A stretch of 64,000 bases of DNA, taken from Candidatus Limimonas egerieequi (GTDB lineage: Bacteria; Bacillota; Clostridia; Oscillospirales; Acutalibacteraceae). A program made the position numbers and the translations under genes. Shown one piece after another: positions 7,371 to 14,693 of this stretch (positions within the stretch are counted from its first letter, which is position 1; the number at the start of each line of letters is the position of its first letter). Below the pieces are notes generated by a model. That model had not been told where the DNA came from. It did not search any database and was given only the letters and a program-made list of their open reading frames with translations. The stretch covers positions 62,001 to 126,000 of the forward strand of contig JAGHVH010000003.1 in the NCBI GenBank assembly GCA_018064455.1, in the 5' to 3' direction.

Positions 7371-8543
7371 ATGGCTAATAAAAGTTATCCATATATTTTC
7401 ATCCATGGCATGCTCGGCTTTGGTCAGGACGAAAAGGTAAATGATTTTCTCCCTTACTGGGGAATGCTCGCTGGTGATATATGCCAGATGATCCGTGATA
7501 ACGGTGGAGAGGCATATGCACCTACAATCAGCTCACTTGGTTCTGCTTGGGACCGTGCATGCGAAATCTATGCACAGCTCGTTGGTGGCACAGTTGACTA
7601 TGGTGAGGCTCACTCAAAGAAGTATGGCCACGCAAGATATGGCCGTACATACGACAAGCCACTTGTACCAAACTGGAGCGCAGAGAACAAGATTCATATC
7701 TTGGGTCACAGCTTTGGCGGCGCAACAGTACGTATGGTATCACACCTCTTGGCACATGGTGCTCCAGAGGAAGTTGCTGCAACAGGTGCTGACACATCAC
7801 CATTCTTCACAGGTGGTAAGGGTGATTGGCTCCAGTCAGTAACAACTGTTGCTGGCCCACATGATGGCACAACAGTTATCTATGCTATTGGACCACTCCT
7901 TCCAATACTCAAGTGCATCACATTCTTTGGCTTTGCTGGTGTTATGGACAACACACCACTTGGCAAGTTCTATGATATGTCACTAGACCAGTGGGGTATC
8001 ACATCTGACCCAAGAAAGGGCTACAAAGTAACAAACATGCTCAAGGTTCCTAACATGATTAAGGCTATGACAACAAAGGATAACCTCTATTGGGACCTCT
8101 GCCTTGCTGGTGCTCGTGAACTTAACGAGAGATTTGAAATAAACGAGAAGGCATATAACTTCTCAATCTCAACAAGTAACTCAATGCTCACACCAAAGGG
8201 CAATCACAGAATGAAGGCATCAAGCTTTGTTCCATTCTGGCTCACAGGTAACCTTGTTGGTTCTTGCCGTCACGACAAGTCAATTGATGAGGACCTTGAT
8301 CCATCATGGCTTGAGTCTGATGGATGCTCAAACACAGTATCAGCACTTCATCCAAGTGATGAACCTTTCGAGTATTTCTATGACAACGACTGCAAGGCTA
8401 AGCGTGGCATCTGGAACGTAATGCCAGTTTACCAGGGCGACCACATGGATGTTGTTGGTGGTTCTCTTCGTGCATTCCTTACACCTTACTATGTAATGAA
8501 CTACTACAAGAATCATATCAATATTCTTGAAAACTTAGATTAA
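7371..8543 (+). CDS. Triacylglycerol lipase-like protein without signal peptide, 390 aa
   Basis: Alpha/beta-hydrolase resembling the family I.5/I.6 lipases of Geobacillus and Staphylococcus. The mature-enzyme start (IFIHGMLGFG) is at residue 10, the nucleophile GHSFGG at 112-117 (Ser114), a segment AGPHDGT as in these lipases, the acid Asp in ESDGCSNTVS and the base His358 in GDHMDVVG. Those relatives are secreted; here the chain begins almost directly with the first beta strand and no signal peptide is seen. AAGAGGAAA precedes the ATG at 7371. An in-frame ATG at 7353 lacks a site. Codon choice is biased as in well-expressed genes. Substrate unproven. Confidence 0.85.
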   Translation: MANKSYPYIFIHGMLGFGQDEKVNDFLPYWGMLAGDICQMIRDNGGEAYAPTISSLGSAWDRACEIYAQLVGGTVDYGEAHSKKYGHARYGRTYDKPLVPNWSAENKIHILGHSFGGATVRMVSHLLAHGAPEEVAATGADTSPFFTGGKGDWLQSVTTVAGPHDGTTVIYAIGPLLPILKCITFFGFAGVMDNTPLGKFYDMSLDQWGITSDPRKGYKVTNMLKVPNMIKAMTTKDNLYWDLCLAGARELNERFEINEKAYNFSISTSNSMLTPKGNHRMKASSFVPFWLTGNLVGSCRHDKSIDEDLDPSWLESDGCSNTVSALHPSDEPFEYFYDNDCKAKRGIWNVMPVYQGDHMDVVGGSLRAFLTPYYVMNYYKNHINILENLD

Positions 8544-8549
8544 AGTATT

Positions 8550-8588
8550 AATGAGACGTCTCATTAATTGAGACGTCTCATTTTTTTG
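8550..8588 (+). terminator. Terminator built from two copies of a 12-bp palindrome
   Basis: The 14-bp arms at 8550-8563 and 8569-8582 pair around a five-base loop and run into seven Ts. Each arm itself contains the perfect palindrome TGAGACGTCTCA. Confidence 0.85.
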
Positions 8589-8631
8589 TACAAATTGCTA
8601 AAAGAATTAAAGAAGTATTGTTTTTACCTAC

Positions 8632-8662
8632 AATAGAAAACAAATGTCTATTATTGTATAAT
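8632..8662 (+). promoter_or_regulatory. Promoter region of the tocopherol-cyclase-like gene
   Basis: TATAAT at 8657-8662 with no convincing -35. An inverted repeat AATAGA/TCTATT (8632-8637, 8647-8652) covers the region where the -35 would lie, so an activator or repressor may act here. An AGGAGG site precedes the ATG at 8699. Confidence 0.45.
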
Positions 8663-8698
8663 AAATGAGTAAACTCAAAATAATAGGAGGACTTTAAA

Positions 8699-9871
8699 AT
8701 GAGTATTAAACGTAAGTTTACTACAAAGGATCAGAACTGTAATGAGTGCATGCTCCGTGGTAGTTTTAAGACACAGGGCTACGACTGGTGGTGGCATTCA
8801 TTCACAGCTATCAACAGAAGAACTGGCGCTGAGAAGCCATTCTTCATTGAGTTCTTTGTTTGTAACCCAGCACTTGCTGAGGATGAACCAGTTCTTGGTC
8901 AGCTTCCAGCTAACCAGACACTCAACAAGAAGCCATCTTACCTCATGGTAAACTGTGGTTGTTGGGGCGCTGATAAGAAAAAGCAGCTTCACAGATTTTT
9001 CGCTTGGAAGGACGTTAAGATTCACATGAACGCTCCTTACAGCGTACAGGCTGCTGACTGCTATGCTGACGAGTACACACTCCGTGGTACAGTTGCTCTT
9101 ACAGAGGAAGAAGTAGCTGCTCATCCAGAGTATATGTGCGACGCTGGTACTATGACATTCGACATCAAGATCGACAAGCAGATCGCTTGGAACGTTGGTT
9201 ATGGTACAAGCTGGCTCATGAGAAGACTCAACGCTTTCGAGATGTACTGGCATGCTGAGGGTATGAAGACTCTCTATTCTGGTACTATCGTACTTGACGG
9301 TGACATCTATGACGTAATCCCAGAGAAGTCTTATGGTTATGCTGATAAGAACTGGGGTTCTGACTTCACAACACCTTGGGTATGGCTTTCATCTTGTGAC
9401 CTTACATCTAACATCACAGGTAAGAAGCTTACAAACTCTGTATTTGACATCGGTGGCGGCGCTCCAAAGGCATTCGGTATCCGCTTCCCACGTAAGCTCC
9501 TCGGTGGTTTCTGCTATGAGGGTGACTGCTATGAGTTCAACTTCTCTAAGCTTTGGACATTCTCAAGAACATCATTCGACGGCTATGAGACAGATGATGA
9601 AGTTGTATGGCACGTTGACCAGAAGACAATCAAGGGACGTCTCATCACAGATATCCGTTGTAAGAAGGATGATATGCTTAACATCCATTACGAGGCTCCA
9701 AACGGCAAGGCTCGTCATCAGAGACTTTGGAACTGCGGTAAGGGTTATGGTGATCTTAAGCTTTACAAGAAGACACTCTTCGGTTACAAGCTTATCGATG
9801 ATATGCACGCTGAGCATATTGGATGCGAATATGGTGAATACGACCATCCAGAGCCATACATCCAGAAGTAA
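8699..9871 (+). CDS. Tocopherol cyclase-like / lipocalin-type beta-barrel protein, 390 aa
   Basis: The central part carries YGYADKNWGSDF followed by PWVWLSSC, matching the signature of the tocopherol cyclase family (YAEKNWG..FP..W.W). This fold is related to the CrtC/AttH lipocalin-like hydratases that bind large hydrophobic ligands. The protein is rich in Trp, Tyr and Phe and has eleven or so Cys, with no signal peptide or membrane segment. An AGGAGG site precedes the ATG. The strict use of favoured codons (ggt, cgt, gct, aac, gac) suggests high expression. A strict anaerobe makes no tocopherol, so a different lipid or steroid-like ligand is likely; the reaction is unknown. Confidence 0.62.
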   Translation: MSIKRKFTTKDQNCNECMLRGSFKTQGYDWWWHSFTAINRRTGAEKPFFIEFFVCNPALAEDEPVLGQLPANQTLNKKPSYLMVNCGCWGADKKKQLHRFFAWKDVKIHMNAPYSVQAADCYADEYTLRGTVALTEEEVAAHPEYMCDAGTMTFDIKIDKQIAWNVGYGTSWLMRRLNAFEMYWHAEGMKTLYSGTIVLDGDIYDVIPEKSYGYADKNWGSDFTTPWVWLSSCDLTSNITGKKLTNSVFDIGGGAPKAFGIRFPRKLLGGFCYEGDCYEFNFSKLWTFSRTSFDGYETDDEVVWHVDQKTIKGRLITDIRCKKDDMLNIHYEAPNGKARHQRLWNCGKGYGDLKLYKKTLFGYKLIDDMHAEHIGCEYGEYDHPEPYIQK

Positions 9872-9886
9872 TCAAATAGAATATAC

Positions 9887-9920
9887 AAGGGTGAGCACAA
9901 AATGCTCACCCTTTATTTTT
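9887..9920 (+). terminator. Intrinsic terminator
   Basis: AAGGGTGAGCA (9887-9897) and TGCTCACCCTT (9903-9913), loop CAAAA, tail TATTTTT. Confidence 0.9.
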
Positions 9921-9933
9921 ATTTATTTTATGA

Positions 9934-9950
9934 TATAATCCCTTTATAAT
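9934..9950 (+). promoter_or_regulatory. Tandem -10 elements of the rlmA promoter
   Basis: Two TATAAT boxes (9934-9939, the first with extended TGA, and 9945-9950) lie 20-35 bp before the rlmA ATG. -35 elements are poor and fall in the T-rich tail of the upstream terminator. Confidence 0.5.
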
Positions 9951-9969
9951 ATCTTAGAGGGACTAAACT

Positions 9970-10746
9970 ATGTCGATACTTCTTTGCCCGGTTTGCGGGG
10001 AAAAACTGAATAGAATTGATTCAAGTTTTTGCTGCAAGAGCGGGCATAGCTTTGACATGGCAAAGGAAGGATACGTAAACCTTCTTTTGGGGTCAAAGCC
10101 AGGCGACAGCCGTGGCGATAGCAAAGAATCCGCCCGCGCAAGGCACGAGTTCTTGCAGAAAGGCTACTATGATTGCCTTAAGGTGGCGATAGGCGAGCGC
10201 CTTTCTGGCACAGTACTCGACATCTGCTGCGGCGAAGGATACTATGATGACTACGACGGCCCATTCTATGGTTTCGATATCTCGAAAGAGATGGTAAGGC
10301 TTGCGTCAAAGAGAAACAAAAGTGACAACTATCACTACTTCGTGGCAAACCTCTCATCAATTCCAATTGAGAGTGAGAGCATCGATACAGCAATGCACCT
10401 CTTTGCTCCATTCCAAGAAAATGAGTTTTCACGTATACTCAAACCAGATGGTGTCCTGTATTCCGTTATACCAGGCGAGAATCATCTTTTTGAGATGAAG
10501 GAGATTCTCTATGAAAATCCTTATAAAAATGATGAGAAGGCGCCAGAGACGACAGGAGCACTAATCCTTCAAGATACAACAAAAGTTGCAGAAAAAGTCA
10601 CAATAACAGGTGAGGACCTTTGGACTTTGTTTTCAATGACTCCTTACTTCTATCGCACAAGCGAAGAGGATAAGGCAAAACTTAAAGCTACAAAGTCACT
10701 TGACCTCACAGTAGAGTTTGTGATTCTGAAATATGTAAAACACTAG
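9970..10746 (+). CDS. rlmA: 23S rRNA (guanine-N1)-methyltransferase RlmA-type, 258 aa
   Basis: SAM-dependent methylation of a guanine in helix 35 of 23S rRNA (G745 or G748 in known members). The N-terminal zinc finger is clear: CPVC at 6-9, then CCKSGHSFD at 21-29, followed by the family segment AKEGYVNLL. The SAM-binding Rossmann core follows with VLDICCGEGYY and YGFDISKEM. GAGGG precedes the ATG. The RlmA family includes a tylosin/mycinamicin-resistance branch (TlrB) and housekeeping members; nothing here indicates a resistance role. The ECF gene follows after 44 bp and is probably cotranscribed. Confidence 0.88.
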   Translation: MSILLCPVCGEKLNRIDSSFCCKSGHSFDMAKEGYVNLLLGSKPGDSRGDSKESARARHEFLQKGYYDCLKVAIGERLSGTVLDICCGEGYYDDYDGPFYGFDISKEMVRLASKRNKSDNYHYFVANLSSIPIESESIDTAMHLFAPFQENEFSRILKPDGVLYSVIPGENHLFEMKEILYENPYKNDEKAPETTGALILQDTTKVAEKVTITGEDLWTLFSMTPYFYRTSEEDKAKLKATKSLDLTVEFVILKYVKH

Positions 10747-10790
10747 CGTTGCATCCCAAAAAGGCGAGCAACAGCAAAGGAGCGAACATT

Positions 10791-11393
10791 ATGAGAAAAG
10801 AAAAGGTAGACAAGAAGATACTTCGAATTACCGAACTTGGTGTACTCCTCGCCATAATAATTATTATGGGCTTTACACCAATCGGATATATCAAGTTTGG
10901 TGTTGTTGAGATTACACTTATCACTGTCCCAGTAATTATTGGTGCAATGGTGGTTGAACCAGCAGCAGGTGCACTACTCGGTTTTGCCTTTGGTATGACG
11001 AGCTTTATTCAATGTTTTGGCATATCCCCTTTTGGATCTGCAATGCTTGAAATCAACCCATTTCTTGCATTCCTTGTAACAGTTCCAACAAGAACCCTTA
11101 TGGGTTGGCTGACAGGCCTCTTCTATAAGGCAATTAACAGGCATGATGCAATTGGTTTTGCAGTAACAGGTCTTGTGGGCTCACTACTTAATACACTCTT
11201 CTTTATGACTATGTTGCTCGCTTGCTTCTGGCAGATCGACTACATCCAAAACATCGTAGCATCCCTTGGCACAACAAATGTCTTTGCCGTTGCGGTTGCC
11301 TTTGTCGGCATCAACGGCCTTATCGAAGCAATTTGCTGTACAATCCTCGCAACAGTAATTTCCAAAGCCCTATATAAATGGTTTGAAAGCTAA
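10791..11393 (+). CDS. ECF transporter S component, 200 aa
   Basis: Substrate-binding membrane subunit of an energy-coupling-factor vitamin transporter, which works with a shared EcfA/EcfA'/EcfT module not found in this window. About six membrane helices are visible, beginning with LGVLLAIIIIMGF (residues 17-29). The pattern FTPIGYIKFGVVEITLI, GAMVVEPAAGALLGFAFG and SFIQCFG matches the broad ECF S-component family. AAGGAG precedes the ATG at 10791; the longer frame from a TTG at 10749 has no site. The ligand cannot be decided from sequence; pantothenate-type transporters share a similar N-terminal pattern. Confidence 0.78.
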   Translation: MRKEKVDKKILRITELGVLLAIIIIMGFTPIGYIKFGVVEITLITVPVIIGAMVVEPAAGALLGFAFGMTSFIQCFGISPFGSAMLEINPFLAFLVTVPTRTLMGWLTGLFYKAINRHDAIGFAVTGLVGSLLNTLFFMTMLLACFWQIDYIQNIVASLGTTNVFAVAVAFVGINGLIEAICCTILATVISKALYKWFES

Positions 11394-11434
11394 AGTGGAG
11401 TGTTTACAAAAAGAGAGAATACTAACATAAAAAG

Positions 11435-11473
11435 AATCAACCTCTTACAGTATGTAAGAGGTTGATTTTATTT
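11435..11473 (+). terminator. Terminator of the rlmA-ECF unit
   Basis: 15-bp arms at 11435-11449 and 11453-11467 with a 3-nt loop, tail TTATTT. The core CCTCTTACA-N3-TGTAAGAGG recurs at 11551-11573. Confidence 0.75.
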
Positions 11474-11549
11474 AAATCAAAGCATGCTGTGAATAACGTA
11501 GATATGTTGAAATATTAAAATAGTGCACAAAAAGTGTTGCTTACTTTTT

Positions 11550-11574
11550 AACCTCTTACAAGGTGTAAGAGGTT
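11550..11574. repeat. Second copy of the CCTCTTACA hairpin
   Basis: AACCTCTTACA (11550-11560) and TGTAAGAGGTT (11564-11574) with loop AGG. It has the same core as the hairpin 100 bp upstream but no T-run on either strand. The rest of this 213-bp gap (11394-11606) holds no ORF or promoter that I can support. Confidence 0.7.
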
Positions 11575-11606
11575 GAACTTTAAAGCACCATAATGGAGCA
11601 AAAATT

Positions 11607-11897
11607 TTATAACAACGTAGCGCCTGCGCGCTCAATTAGCCAGATGATTACAACTACCTCTGCTGCATTAGCTACTATACAGAGCGGCACACCTATCTTA
11701 AACAGATTTTTCTTGGTCTTGTGATGAAAGATGTGCATTCCACAAAAAGCGCCTATTCCGCCTCCTATGAAGGCCAACAACAGCAATGTCTTTTCAGGTA
11801 TCCTCCAAGCGCCTCTTTGAGCCTTGTTTTTATCAACACCATAGATAATCGCTACCAATACATTCCACAAAACAAATAATAAAATGTACTTTTCCAT
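11607..11897 (-). CDS. DUF1294 family membrane protein, 96 aa
   Basis: A small integral membrane protein. DUF1294 members are two- to three-helix proteins of unknown function. The family pattern is clear: a first helix from residue 3, then VDKNKAQRGAWRIPE, LLAFIGGGIGAFCGM, the conserved FHHKTKK and a final helix near residues 70-90. It lies one base downstream of the hicB-like gene and shares its direction, so the two are probably cotranscribed from 12375-12347. No functional partner is known. Confidence 0.85.
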   Translation of the reverse strand: MEKYILLFVLWNVLVAIIYGVDKNKAQRGAWRIPEKTLLLLAFIGGGIGAFCGMHIFHHKTKKNLFKIGVPLCIVANAAEVVVIIWLIERAGATLL

Positions 11898-11898
11898 A

Positions 11899-12303
11899 TC
11901 AAGCTCCTTGTTGGTACATTGATGTTAAGGCATCTTGGAGTACCTGTGAAAAATTGATATGATTAATTTCAGCGAATGTATTGAGCCATGCTGGAATAGT
12001 TAGGTTTTTCCTAACAGATTTACTACCGTATTTTTCTGCGTATGAATCCATGTCCAAAACCAAGATGCTAACAAAACCACCTTTATCAGGTTTTACAAGT
12101 TCTGGCTTGGTTGATTTTGGAATAGGGTTACCGCTTTCTAATTCATCAAGTACCCAACCCGATGCTGCATCGGTCGCCATAAGTAAGGCATTTGCAAGGT
12201 CATCGCCTTGGCTTACACAACCAGGCAAGTCTGGTACTTCTACTGTAAATGCGCCTTCTTTTTCCTCACAAGGATAGAGACAAGCTGGATAAGTTAATCT
12301 CAT
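11899..12303 (-). CDS. HicB-family protein without HicA partner, 134 aa
   Basis: HicB proteins are antitoxins with a partly degraded RNase H-like fold; many also carry a DNA-binding domain and repress their own operon. Here the N-terminal HicB core reads YPACLYP, AFTVEVPDLPGCVSQGDD and EALLMATDAASGW-like sequence. The C-terminus (RKNLTIPAWLNTFAEIN then FSQVLQDAL) looks like a ribbon-helix-helix domain. AGGAG precedes the ATG at 12303; the longer frame upstream has no site and overlaps the divergent gene. No hicA of the usual 60-80 aa is present on either side. It may be a solitary regulator or a remnant. Confidence 0.83.
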   Translation of the reverse strand: MRLTYPACLYPCEEKEGAFTVEVPDLPGCVSQGDDLANALLMATDAASGWVLDELESGNPIPKSTKPELVKPDKGGFVSILVLDMDSYAEKYGSKSVRKNLTIPAWLNTFAEINHINFSQVLQDALTSMYQQGA

Positions 12304-12322
12304 ATTATTACTCCTAATGTGA

Positions 12323-12328
12323 TATAAT
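12323..12328 (+). promoter_or_regulatory. Extended -10 of the YgjP-type gene
   Basis: TATAAT preceded by TGTGA (extended TGn). No clear -35. It gives a leader of about 55 bases before the TTG start at 12389. Confidence 0.5.
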
Positions 12329-12346
12329 ATTAATGTGTTATGATAC

Positions 12347-12375
12347 ATTATACACATAATGCGCATAGATTTCAA
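12347..12375 (-). promoter_or_regulatory. Promoter of the hicB-like/DUF1294 unit
   Basis: On the minus strand: TTGAAA (12375-12370), 17 bp, TATAAT (12352-12347). It faces and overlaps the transcription unit of the divergent gene. Confidence 0.65.
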
Positions 12376-12388
12376 TGGAGGTGAAGCT

Positions 12389-13066
12389 TTGCAGTATTTC
12401 TTAGAAAATATACCAATTGAAGTAGAGAAAAAGAAAATCAAGAATATGCATATCTATGTCAAGCCTCCCTTCGGTGATGTGCTAATAACAGCACCTAAAT
12501 ATATCACCGATAAGCAGATTAAGGAATTCATTCGCGAGAGAGCAGATTGGATAATAGAGAATGTTGAACGAATGCAAGAAATCCCTGCGATAACATATGA
12601 TACAGGTGACACCATTTCTGTTTGGGGTGAAGCGTTCACACTAGAAGTGTATGAAGATACTAGGTATTCAATGACACTAGGTGATGATGGTATAGCAACT
12701 TTGGTTGTTAGAGAAGGCTGTACGCAGGAACAGAAAGAAGCCTTTGTACTTGAATGGTACAGGGATGAACTCAAAGAAAGAGTTGAAATCTTACTCCCAC
12801 AGTGGGAAGAATACACAGGCCTTCATTGCTCATCATGGCAAAGCAAGAATATGAAGTCACGTTGGGGCACTTGCAATACTAAGACAAAGAAGATTTGGCT
12901 TAATGTTAAGCTTGCTGAGCATCCTGTTGAATGCCTTGAATATGTAATACTTCACGAACTCGCTCACACGGTAGTTCCGAACCACGGTCCTGAGTTTAAG
13001 GCTATACTGACTCGGTTTATGCCAGAGTGGAAGCAAGTGAAGAAGAAACTAAATGGAAAAGAATAA
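12389..13066 (+). CDS. YgjP-like (M48/DUF45) zinc metallopeptidase-domain protein, 225 aa
   Basis: The zinc motif HELAH is at about residues 188-192, followed by a third ligand in NHGPEF. It is preceded by the family hallmarks SRWGTCNTK and IWLNVKL, all typical of the YgjP/WLM DUF45 group. The family is widespread but its substrate is undefined; it is often found with restriction or DNA-repair genes, which are not present here. The start is taken as TTG 12389, with GGAGGTGA 5 bp upstream. The in-frame ATG at 12359 has no ribosome-binding site. A strong terminator follows. Confidence 0.8.
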   Translation: MQYFLENIPIEVEKKKIKNMHIYVKPPFGDVLITAPKYITDKQIKEFIRERADWIIENVERMQEIPAITYDTGDTISVWGEAFTLEVYEDTRYSMTLGDDGIATLVVREGCTQEQKEAFVLEWYRDELKERVEILLPQWEEYTGLHCSSWQSKNMKSRWGTCNTKTKKIWLNVKLAEHPVECLEYVILHELAHTVVPNHGPEFKAILTRFMPEWKQVKKKLNGKE

Positions 13067-13100
13067 ACTCCAGAGTATTCGCTACTCTGGAGTTTTTGTT
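13065..13100 (+). terminator. Terminator between convergent genes
   Basis: 13-bp arms (13065-13077, 13083-13095) with loop TTCGC and a tail TTTGTTTT. The minus-strand side reads ATTCTTTT, so it probably also ends the gpmI transcript. Confidence 0.88.
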
Positions 13101-14693
13101 TTAGTCAATAATTAGTGACTCACCCGTCATCAAAGGAGGCTTACGAAGGCCGAGAACTTTGAGGATAGTTGGGGAGAGGTCGCAGAGGCGACCGTTGTCA
13201 CGAAGGCTTACGTCACCACAGCCGATAACAGCGAACGGAACAGGGTTCGTGGTGTGAGCTGTAAATGGTGAGCCGTCAGGCTCGAGCATCTTGTCTGCAT
13301 TGCCGTGGTCGGCAGTGAGGAGGATAGCACCATCCTTTGCTTTGACTGCTTCAATGAGGCGACCGAGGCAAGTGTCAACTGTCTCAACAGCCTTCTTGGC
13401 TGCATCAAAGATACCTGTGTGACCGACCATATCGCAGTTTGCATAGTTTATGATAACTACATCGTATTTATCACTATTGATGGCTTCAACGAGCTTGTCG
13501 GTAACTTCAATAGCACTCATCTCAGGCTTTAAGTCATATGTGGTAACCTTTGGGCTTGGGACAAGGATTCTGTCCTCACCAGGGAAGACAGTCTCAACGC
13601 CGCCGTTAAAGAAGAATGTTACATGCGCATATTTCTCTGTTTCTGCAATTCTAAGCTGAGTCATGTTGTTCTTGGCAAGGTACTCACCAAGTGTGTCATC
13701 AAGTGACTGTGGTTTGAATGCTATCTCAACGTTTGGCATTGTAGCGTCATACTGAGTCATGCAAACGTATGTTACTGGGAAATATTCATGCTCGAACTCT
13801 TTTAGTTCTGGATCAACAAAGGCACGGGTGATTTCACGCGCGCGGTCAGGACGGAAGTTTAAGAAAATGACGCTGTCATTTTCGTGTACGCGTCCGTCAG
13901 TCTTGGAAGCGCAAGAATCACACTTGCCGTCACAGTTTGCGTTGTGCTCTGTGTTGCAGTCGATTACTGTTGGAAGCACAAACTCATCAGTGAGGTGCTT
14001 GCCGTCAGCGTCAACTGTGTCATATGACATCTCAAGCGCTTTTTTAGGGTCAGGCATGTGAACACCTTCACCTTTGACAAAAGCGTTGTATGCCTTTGAA
14101 ACACGCTCCCAGCGGTTGTCACGATCCATTGCATAGAAACGGCCTGTTACAGTGGCGATTTCGCCAATGTTGTTTTTGGACATATAGTCCTGGAGCTGCT
14201 CGACATAAGTGACACCTGATGTTGGAGGCACGTCACGTCCGTCAAGGATTGCATGGACATATACTTTTTCAAGGTCGTTCTTCTTTGCAAGGTCTAAAAG
14301 ACCATAGAGGTGATTGATGTGGCTATGAACGCCACCATCAGATAAAAGGCCAATGATGTGGAGAGATGAATCATTCTTCTTGCAATTATCAATTGCCTTC
14401 TTGAATGCTTCGTTGTCAAAGAAATCTCCATCATCAATTGACTTGGATATACGAGTGAGTTCTTGATACACAATACGGCCAGCACCAATGTTGGTGTGAC
14501 CTACTTCTGAGTTGCCCATCTGGCCATCTGGAAGACCTACGTCAAGGCCAGATGCGCCGATAGTTGTGTGAGGACACTCATTCATTACACGGTCAAGGTT
14601 CGGTGTGCTTGCTGCAACAATGGCGTTGCCATCGGCTTCATTTGGCACCCAACCAAAACCGTCCATTATACAAAGTACTACTGGTTTCTTCAT
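13101..14693 (-). CDS. gpmI: 2,3-bisphosphoglycerate-independent phosphoglycerate mutase, 530 aa
   Basis: Mn-dependent interconversion of 3- and 2-phosphoglycerate in glycolysis and gluconeogenesis. Catalytic Ser62 is in GQMGNSEVGHT. Metal and substrate motifs include LCIMDGFG at the N-terminus, GRDVPP, RFYAMDRDNRW, NFRPDRAREI and TADHGNAD. The protein is about 20 residues longer than the usual 510 because of an insert around 246-268 holding four cysteines (246, 254, 258, 261). Its ATG overlaps the tpiA stop by one base (TAATG). It is the last gene of the pgk-tpiA-gpmI block; gap and eno are not in the window. Confidence 0.97.
   Translation of the reverse strand: MKKPVVLCIMDGFGWVPNEADGNAIVAASTPNLDRVMNECPHTTIGASGLDVGLPDGQMGNSEVGHTNIGAGRIVYQELTRISKSIDDGDFFDNEAFKKAIDNCKKNDSSLHIIGLLSDGGVHSHINHLYGLLDLAKKNDLEKVYVHAILDGRDVPPTSGVTYVEQLQDYMSKNNIGEIATVTGRFYAMDRDNRWERVSKAYNAFVKGEGVHMPDPKKALEMSYDTVDADGKHLTDEFVLPTVIDCNTEHNANCDGKCDSCASKTDGRVHENDSVIFLNFRPDRAREITRAFVDPELKEFEHEYFPVTYVCMTQYDATMPNVEIAFKPQSLDDTLGEYLAKNNMTQLRIAETEKYAHVTFFFNGGVETVFPGEDRILVPSPKVTTYDLKPEMSAIEVTDKLVEAINSDKYDVVIINYANCDMVGHTGIFDAAKKAVETVDTCLGRLIEAVKAKDGAILLTADHGNADKMLEPDGSPFTAHTTNPVPFAVIGCGDVSLRDNGRLCDLSPTILKVLGLRKPPLMTGESLIID

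Noticed and set aside
9970-10746. Macrolide-resistance methyltransferase (TlrB-like)
   Set aside because: The RlmA family includes housekeeping members, and no antibiotic or mobile context is present.
12359-12388. ATG at 12359 as start of the YgjP-type protein
   Set aside because: No ribosome-binding site before it; TTG 12389 has GGAGGTGA at good spacing.
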